DNA from: JBGTFE01 sp036403235
GTDB taxonomy: Bacteria; Acidobacteriota; Blastocatellia; Pyrinomonadales; Pyrinomonadaceae
Assembly: GCA_036403235.1 (NCBI GenBank)
Contig: DASWRI010000058.1
Location: forward strand, 1-11,135
Length of the DNA stretch: 11,135 bases
Direction: 5' to 3'
Of this stretch, positions 6,954 to 11,135 are shown one piece after another. Below the pieces are notes generated by a model. It did no database searches. It was not told the DNA's origin and saw nothing but the letters and a program-made list of their open reading frames with translations. Numbering within the stretch: position 1 is the first letter of the stretch; every line of letters starts with the position of its first letter. The position numbers were made by a program, and so were the translations under genes.

Positions 6954-8371
6954 CGCAGTAATTTTGTAATTCGAACGCCGAGACGCTCCTCGATTTCGAC
7001 CAGCTCGCCGCGCCCGACGACGCGATTTTCAATCAAGAGATTGACCGCGTCGGTCGGCCGAACGCCGAGTTCGAGAATCTGATTTTCGCGCAAGTCGGCG
7101 ATTTCAGCCAGCGTCAGGCGGCGCGCTTCGAGCTCGACGCGCAACGTCAGCGCCAGATTTTCGACCGCCAAACCTTTTCCGTCGCCCGTCGTTCCCGAAT
7201 CGTTTTCGCCGCTTAAATTTTCGTCTGTTTCCGTCATAGCTTGTCTGAATCCCGGCGGATTTTCGATTTCTGCCAAATCAATTACAACAAATTTCCACGC
7301 CTGATTTGCCGAAAGCTTTCTCGCTAATATTTTATTATCAATTGTTTGGGCGTTTTCTTCAAACGCTTCCGCCGAAGCCGCTTCCGGGGCTAAAATTTCG
7401 CCCGAAATTTTCAAATTTTCGCCGTCGCCGAGAAAAATCTCCGCGCGTCCGAAAAGATTTCCGCCGAACAGATTTAAATCATAATTTTCGAGCATCGCGA
7501 CGTCGCCCGTTTCGATTGAAGCGAGCTCGGCCAGCGTCAGCTCGATTTTTCCGAGCGGAAGGCGCGCCCGCACGTCTTTCGTATGATTTTCAAAACGCCG
7601 CCAATCGGTGCGGCGCGGCCGGGCGGCGCGGAGAATCGGATTTTCCGAGGCCGACAAGTTTTTCAAAACGTCCGGCGCAAGATAAATTCTCACGATGCTC
7701 GGCAGTAAACCGTGAATTGTCTGCCAGTTAACGGCGAGAAACGAATCGCCTTCGGTAAAATTTTTCCGCGCGTCTGCCAGCCATCGAGGCGCTTGACGAA
7801 CGAGCGAGCCGAATTTAAAAATCGGCGATTGCAAAGCTTGATTCGCTTCGTAAATAAGATTTAGCGACAAAAATTCGAGAACGGCCGTTTCGGTTTCGGT
7901 CGGCTCGCGCAGATTTATCCGGTCGGAAACTTTTTCGCCGAATGCGGCGTCAATCAGCCAGATGGCGAAAGCATTGTCGAATTCGACTGCAAATTCGAAT
8001 TCGCTTTGTTCAACTGCGACGCCGAGCCACCAGGATTGATTTGAAAAGGACGGAAAATCTTCGGCGCGGTTGATTTCCTTTGTGACAAGCGGTAAAAACT
8101 CGACAGCGTTTTCCGCCGGAAGCGCGAGCAGATTTTGCAGCGCTTTTGATAAACGCGCCGCAACTTTGGCCGTAAAATCCGGCGGCAAATCGGCGAGCAG
8201 TCCGCTCCAATCGATTTCAGCGGGCGCGCTTCTTTTTAAAAGCCGATTCCAGCTCAAATCGGGCGGCGCTGTTTGCTCCGCCGCTTCATCACCCGGTTTT
8301 TGCCCTGCCGCAAAAATGTCCGCCGCAAACGGGTCGACCGCGTTTTCTTCGGCCTGAGAAGACGATTCCAT
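6950..8371 (-). CDS. sctQ: Type III secretion C-ring/sorting platform protein SctQ (FliM/FliN family)
   Basis: SctQ builds the cytosolic sorting platform that SctL and SctK bind. The 473-residue protein starts with an Ala/Glu/Pro-rich stretch (1-60), then a FliM-like middle region (about 65-235; EPTETETAVLEFLSLNLIYE). The first SpoA domain is at about 265-327 (VRARLPLGKIELTLAEL and NLFGGNLFGRAEIFLGDG). An unusual insert with an acidic Gly/Thr linker follows (about 328-402). The second SpoA domain is at about 403-472 (RVELEARRLTLAEIADL, ILELGVRPTDAVNLLIENR, LVEIEERLGVRI), a close FliN match. Two SpoA domains in one chain are the mark of SctQ. The protein is longer than many SctQ proteins of about 300-350 residues. 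AGGA (8381-8384 on the - strand) precedes the ATG. It leads a sctQ-fliO-sctR operon. An internal ATG at 7235-7237 could give a separate FliN-like fragment. Confidence 0.92.
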   Translation of the reverse strand: MESSSQAEENAVDPFAADIFAAGQKPGDEAAEQTAPPDLSWNRLLKRSAPAEIDWSGLLADLPPDFTAKVAARLSKALQNLLALPAENAVEFLPLVTKEINRAEDFPSFSNQSWWLGVAVEQSEFEFAVEFDNAFAIWLIDAAFGEKVSDRINLREPTETETAVLEFLSLNLIYEANQALQSPIFKFGSLVRQAPRWLADARKNFTEGDSFLAVNWQTIHGLLPSIVRIYLAPDVLKNLSASENPILRAARPRRTDWRRFENHTKDVRARLPLGKIELTLAELASIETGDVAMLENYDLNLFGGNLFGRAEIFLGDGENLKISGEILAPEAASAEAFEENAQTIDNKILARKLSANQAWKFVVIDLAEIENPPGFRQAMTETDENLSGENDSGTTGDGKGLAVENLALTLRVELEARRLTLAEIADLRENQILELGVRPTDAVNLLIENRVVGRGELVEIEERLGVRITKLLR

Positions 8372-8408
8372 TTTCTAAATTCCTGTCGGTAAACTTTTCA
8401 AATCCTGA

Positions 8409-8522
8409 AATTTACAGTCTGTCTATAGCTACCAGTATAATACAGCGCTCGCGGCATTGGATAATGTTTTTGCCGAAAACGGCGCGGAAATAAACGGTGC
8501 AACCAAAAATATTTTTCGCTAA
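8409..8522 (+). pseudogene. Possible C-terminal remnant of an outer-membrane efflux (TolC-like) protein
   Basis: Between the divergent sctQ and the secreted-protein gene, one frame is open for 37 codons from just after a TGA (8406-8408) to TAA (8520-8522). There is no plausible start codon. It reads YSYQYNTALAALDNVFAENG and continues EINGATKNIF. The YxYNTALAALD stretch resembles the last conserved helix of TolC-family proteins, and its codon use looks like coding DNA within an AT-rich gap. It may be debris of a deleted gene, or chance. No upstream part is present because sctQ occupies that DNA. Confidence 0.3.
8411..8441 (+). promoter_or_regulatory. Candidate sigma-70 promoter for the secreted-protein gene
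   Basis: A perfect TATAAT (8436-8441) is preceded by TTTACA (8411-8416; one mismatch to TTGACA) with a 19-bp spacer, about 105 bp upstream of the ATG at 8549. The -10 lies in an odd palindrome, GTAT-A-ATAC (8435-8443), so the - strand also presents TATACT. It could serve the divergent sctQ operon too, although no good -35 is visible on that side. Confidence 0.4.
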
Positions 8523-8548
8523 ACTAAACTTTGGAGGAATAAAACTGT

Positions 8549-9034
8549 ATGAAAGCGAGCAAGTTTTTTATTTTAACAGTTGTGGTAATTTCCGCCGCTA
8601 TCTTCGCCAACGCGCAAGTTCAGACGATTTTTAATCTCGAAGAAAACGTTTCGAAAAAAGCCTCGATTCCCGACGCCGTTATCGCCGTTCTAAAATCCGA
8701 CAAAGCGGTCGACGCCTGCTTTCAGGAAAAGGGAAAAGGCGCTGTCAACGAGGCGGATTGGTTTGAGGCTTCGAAAATCGATTTGAACGCCGACCGTCGT
8801 CCGGATTTAATTATCAAAGCGAAAGATTCGTGTCTGTTCGGCGCAAATCAAGGCCCTTTCTGGATTTTTCAAAATGCTCCGGACGGCTACCAACAGATTT
8901 TTTCGGCGAGCGGGCTGCAGCTCGCCGTTCTGCCGAAAAAGCAAAATTCATTTAATCAGATAAAAATCAGCAAAGCCGTCGCGATGAAGCCTTCGAGCCG
9001 GATTTTTTCCTTCAAAAACGGGAAATATCAATAG
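8549..9034 (+). CDS. Small secreted hypothetical protein
   Basis: The 161-residue product begins with a clear Sec signal peptide (MKASKFFILTVVVISAAIFANA, then QVQT) with likely cleavage after residue 22. The mature part has a segment at about 77-90 (KIDLNADRRPDLIIKA) that recalls the Asp-rich FG-GAP-like loop. It then has CLFGANQGPFWIFQNAPDGY (about 95-114). I recognise this general layout as a common uncharacterised exported protein of Acidobacteriota, but no function can be assigned. Two cysteines in the mature chain (about 57 and 95) could form a disulfide. GGAGGA (8533-8538) lies 10 nt before the ATG and a hairpin terminator follows the stop. It is probably a single-gene transcript and may have nothing to do with the neighbouring type III genes. 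Confidence 0.85.
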   Translation: MKASKFFILTVVVISAAIFANAQVQTIFNLEENVSKKASIPDAVIAVLKSDKAVDACFQEKGKGAVNEADWFEASKIDLNADRRPDLIIKAKDSCLFGANQGPFWIFQNAPDGYQQIFSASGLQLAVLPKKQNSFNQIKISKAVAMKPSSRIFSFKNGKYQ

Positions 9035-9087
9035 AGCTGAAAACTTAAAAGTAGAAGCAATTTCAGCTTTCGGTTTTCAGCTTTTTA
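9035..9087 (+). terminator. Probable Rho-independent terminator
   Basis: A 10-bp complementary pair (agctgaaaac at 9035-9044, gttttcagct at 9073-9082) is followed by a T run (9082-9086). The 28-nt loop is long and contains a competing partner, tttcagct (9061-9068), so alternative foldings exist. It starts right at the end of the secreted-protein gene. Confidence 0.65.
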
Positions 9088-9186
9088 GATTAATTTTCCG
9101 GCAAAACTGAAATTTCGCTCAACTTTTCCCGGTTTTTTCCGATAACTTAACTAAAGAAATTGAAAGCAAAAGCTATCGGGGGAATT

Positions 9187-10971
9187 ATGGGAAAAGTCGG
9201 CGAAACAAATTTTAATCTTTTTTTTAACTCCAGCCAGGACGCAAATTCTTCGGAAACGGACGACGTTCGGCAAAATTCGTTTTTTTCCGGTTCTTACACG
9301 GCGAATTTATTTTTCGAGCCGGGAAGATACCGGCAAAACCAATTTTTCGCCGCAAACAATCAAGCTTCCGCTACCGGCGGCGCTCGCGAAATAACGGCGC
9401 GTTCGACGCCCGAAGAGCTTCTTCGCGACCCGCGCGTGCATGCGATGCTCGACGTTCTCGGCTACGCCGAGGGCACGGGCGCGAATTACGGCAAAGTCGT
9501 CAACGGTCAGGTTCTCGGGCCGAGCGACCGCAGCGCGCCGTTCGACCACTCGTTTGTCGGCCGCCGCAACGTTTCGGTAACGGATTTTACGCATCACCCA
9601 AATCTGGCGGTGCGCTGGGCAAACGGTCAGCCGCCGAGCTCCGCGGCCGGAAGATACCAATTTCTTTACAGCACTTGGCGCGGCTTAAATATGCCGGATT
9701 TTTCGCCGCATTCACAGGATATCGCGGCAATAAAGCTGATGCAGCGACGCGGTATGATTGAACCGCTTTTGCGCGGAGATTTCGCCGAAGCGATTCATCG
9801 CGGCGCGCCCGAATGGGCAAGTCTGCCAATCGAAGGCGGCGGCAGTTATTACGGCGGGCAGGGCGCAAGAACTCTGAGCAGCTTGCGGCAGATTTTTAGT
9901 ACTTCGCTCGAAAGATATCACGGCACGACTTCTGCGCCCGATAATCCGTCACCGCCGACCGCAACAGCCGGAACGACGCTCGCCAGAGGCCGACACGGTC
10001 AGGCCGTCGAGCAATTGCAGGATAAATTAATCCGGCTCGGACTTTTGACCGAATCGCAGAAAAACACGGGCGCGGGAATTTTCGGGCCGCGCACGGAAAA
10101 TGCGGTTAAAAGATTTCAAAAATTCGCCGGGCTCGAGCAGAGCGGAAGCTACGACGATGCGACGCGTACTGCGATGGACACGATTCTTTCCGCCGATGTC
10201 AAAAAAGGCTCGCACGGTCGAATCGTCGCCGAATTGCAGGACAATCTGGTGCGGCTCGGCTTTATGACGCGGGCCGAAGTCAACACCGGACGCGGCATTT
10301 TCGGGGCGAAAACCGACGGCGCTCTCAGGCGTTTTCAAGCCGAGCACAATTTAACGAGCGACGGCGTTTACGGCGCGAGCACTTTTCACGCGCTCGTTTC
10401 GGCAAGTCCGCGCACCGGCGGAAATAATCAAACCGAAGAACCTGCAAACAACGGAAACACGCCCGAATATCAACGCTGGAATGTTTACAGCACCGGAAAT
10501 CGTCCGGCGCGTCTTTCCGACGGTTACGAAGATTTACAGCCGCATCACGATTATCAAACGGTCAACTACGTCATGCGCGGTCTGACGCTGACGCATCGCC
10601 TCGAAGCGCGCGACATTGTTTTGACGCGCAGCGGCGAGAGCAATTTCGGTCAAACTGTCCCGTCGCCGCTTGCGGGCAGAGTTCTGTTTGCCGGAAACGA
10701 AAACGACGGTTACGGCAATAAAATCGTCATACAAAACGAGCGCACCGGACAAATCGTGATGCTCGGACATTTGCAGTCAATTAATGTCCGTCGCGGTCAG
10801 AATGTCGAATACGGACAAAACGTTGGCGGTCAGGGCTCGTCCGGGCATTCGACCGGCGCGCACGTCCACATCAACGCCGACCCGTCCGTCATTAGCCGCT
10901 GGGTGGCCGATCTCGCCGACGGAAAATTCGACGGCGTCCGCGGTCGCTTCGACATCGGGCAGAGACCGTAA
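9187..10971 (+). CDS. Modular peptidoglycan hydrolase: GH104-like transglycosylase, two PG-binding domains, M23-like domain
   Basis: The 594-residue protein has four modules. Residues 1-70 are Ser/Asn/Phe-rich and disordered-looking, without a Sec signal. Residues about 75-236 match phage lambda endolysin R (GH104 lytic transglycosylase): LGYAEGTG carries the presumed catalytic Glu95, and SSAAGRYQFL, FSPHSQDIAAIKL and EWASLP mirror lambda R motifs. Two PG_binding_1 domains follow at about 264-334 and 338-406 (GxHGxxVxxLQxxLxRLG...GIFG...T...A..RFQ). The C-terminal M23/LytM-like domain (about 466-566) has GYGNKIVIQN, MLGHLQSINVRRGQ and STGAHVHI, with His528 and the His559/His561 pair; the usual HxxxD is replaced by HRLEARD (His470, Asp476). 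ATG at 9187 follows GGGGGA (9178-9183). An in-frame TTG at 9160 would add 9 residues and has no good ribosome site. The role is probably cutting the wall for the type III apparatus; a prophage or predatory lysin is the alternative. Confidence 0.88.
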   Translation: MGKVGETNFNLFFNSSQDANSSETDDVRQNSFFSGSYTANLFFEPGRYRQNQFFAANNQASATGGAREITARSTPEELLRDPRVHAMLDVLGYAEGTGANYGKVVNGQVLGPSDRSAPFDHSFVGRRNVSVTDFTHHPNLAVRWANGQPPSSAAGRYQFLYSTWRGLNMPDFSPHSQDIAAIKLMQRRGMIEPLLRGDFAEAIHRGAPEWASLPIEGGGSYYGGQGARTLSSLRQIFSTSLERYHGTTSAPDNPSPPTATAGTTLARGRHGQAVEQLQDKLIRLGLLTESQKNTGAGIFGPRTENAVKRFQKFAGLEQSGSYDDATRTAMDTILSADVKKGSHGRIVAELQDNLVRLGFMTRAEVNTGRGIFGAKTDGALRRFQAEHNLTSDGVYGASTFHALVSASPRTGGNNQTEEPANNGNTPEYQRWNVYSTGNRPARLSDGYEDLQPHHDYQTVNYVMRGLTLTHRLEARDIVLTRSGESNFGQTVPSPLAGRVLFAGNENDGYGNKIVIQNERTGQIVMLGHLQSINVRRGQNVEYGQNVGGQGSSGHSTGAHVHINADPSVISRWVADLADGKFDGVRGRFDIGQRP

Positions 10972-10991
10972 ATCCGGGCATAAAAACGAAA

Positions 10992-11133
10992 TTTGCCCGC
11001 GAATAAACGCGAAAAGATTGAACCACAGAGGACACAGAGAGCACAGAGATTTTTTTTAATTTCCTCTGTGCTCTCTGTGTCCTCTCTGGTAAATTTCTTC
11101 TTTTTGTGCTTTTCGCGTTTATTCGCGGGCAAA
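10992..11133. repeat. 142-bp nested palindromic element with CACAGAG units
   Basis: The outer arms are 25-bp perfect inverted repeats (10992-11016 and 11109-11133; core GCCCGCGAATAAACGCG). The inner arms are 27-bp inverted repeats with one mismatch (11022-11048 and 11064-11090) around a T-rich loop. The inner left arm holds three CACAGAG copies at a 9-bp period (11024, 11033, 11042). The spacers between arms are unequal (5 and 18 bp). Such CACAGAG/CTCTGTG palindromes occur as dispersed intergenic repeats in several environmental phyla. This copy begins about 20 bp after the hydrolase stop and can also act as a transcription barrier. It has no coding content. Confidence 0.9.
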
Positions 11134-11135
11134 AA

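Noticed and set aside
10830..11132. Open frames across the terminal repeat (with NLCALCVLCG-like or HRGHREHRDFF-like translations)
   Set aside because: They are translations of the CACAGAG/CTCTGTG palindrome, a well-known source of spurious predicted proteins, and they overlap the hydrolase gene.

Overview
The window looks like a piece of an Acidobacteriota chromosome, most likely class Blastocatellia (Pyrinomonadales-like). This placement is an inference from style, not a database match. The clues are an FG-GAP/VCBS protein tail with the 'ADIAVFRPSTGIWYL' signature, moderate GC with very AT-rich intergenic DNA, a secreted 'DLNADRRPDLI' protein of a type I associate with that group, and a long palindrome built on CACAGAG units. 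There are no tRNA, rRNA, CRISPR or transposase genes.

Left part (1-3005): the last 46 codons of an FG-GAP/VCBS surface protein and its terminator are followed by about 560 bp of AT-rich DNA with small hairpins. Then comes an orphan 718-residue gene with a strong ribosome binding site and a strong terminator. It contains two copies of a three-cysteine domain and has no Sec signal peptide.

Centre (3091-8371): part of a non-flagellar type III secretion system (injectisome). sctJ (inner-ring lipoprotein), an sctK-position gene and sctL (ATPase stator, FliH family) run on the + strand. They converge on sctQ (C-ring, two SpoA domains), a FliO-family gene and sctR (FliP-family export gate) on the - strand. 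SctJ is far too short to be FliF, and the SctR C-terminus is injectisome-like, so this is not a flagellar locus. FliO is nevertheless normally a flagellar export-gate assembly factor. The ATPase (SctN), secretin (SctC), SctD, SctV, SctU, SctS, SctT and the needle/rod genes are not in the window.

Right part (8372-11135): a divergent intergenic region carries a possible efflux-protein remnant and a candidate promoter. It is followed by a small Sec-secreted protein, then a 594-residue peptidoglycan hydrolase that fuses a phage-lambda-endolysin-like (GH104) transglycosylase, two peptidoglycan-binding domains and an M23-like domain with an unusual zinc site. The hydrolase lacks a Sec signal. Because it adjoins type III genes, I propose that it is exported by the type III apparatus to open the cell wall for it, much as FlgJ does for flagella. 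The window ends in a nested 142-bp palindrome.

The most interesting content is therefore an atypically organised injectisome: split operons, a retained FliO, a divergent SctK and a candidate self-exported two-headed wall hydrolase.
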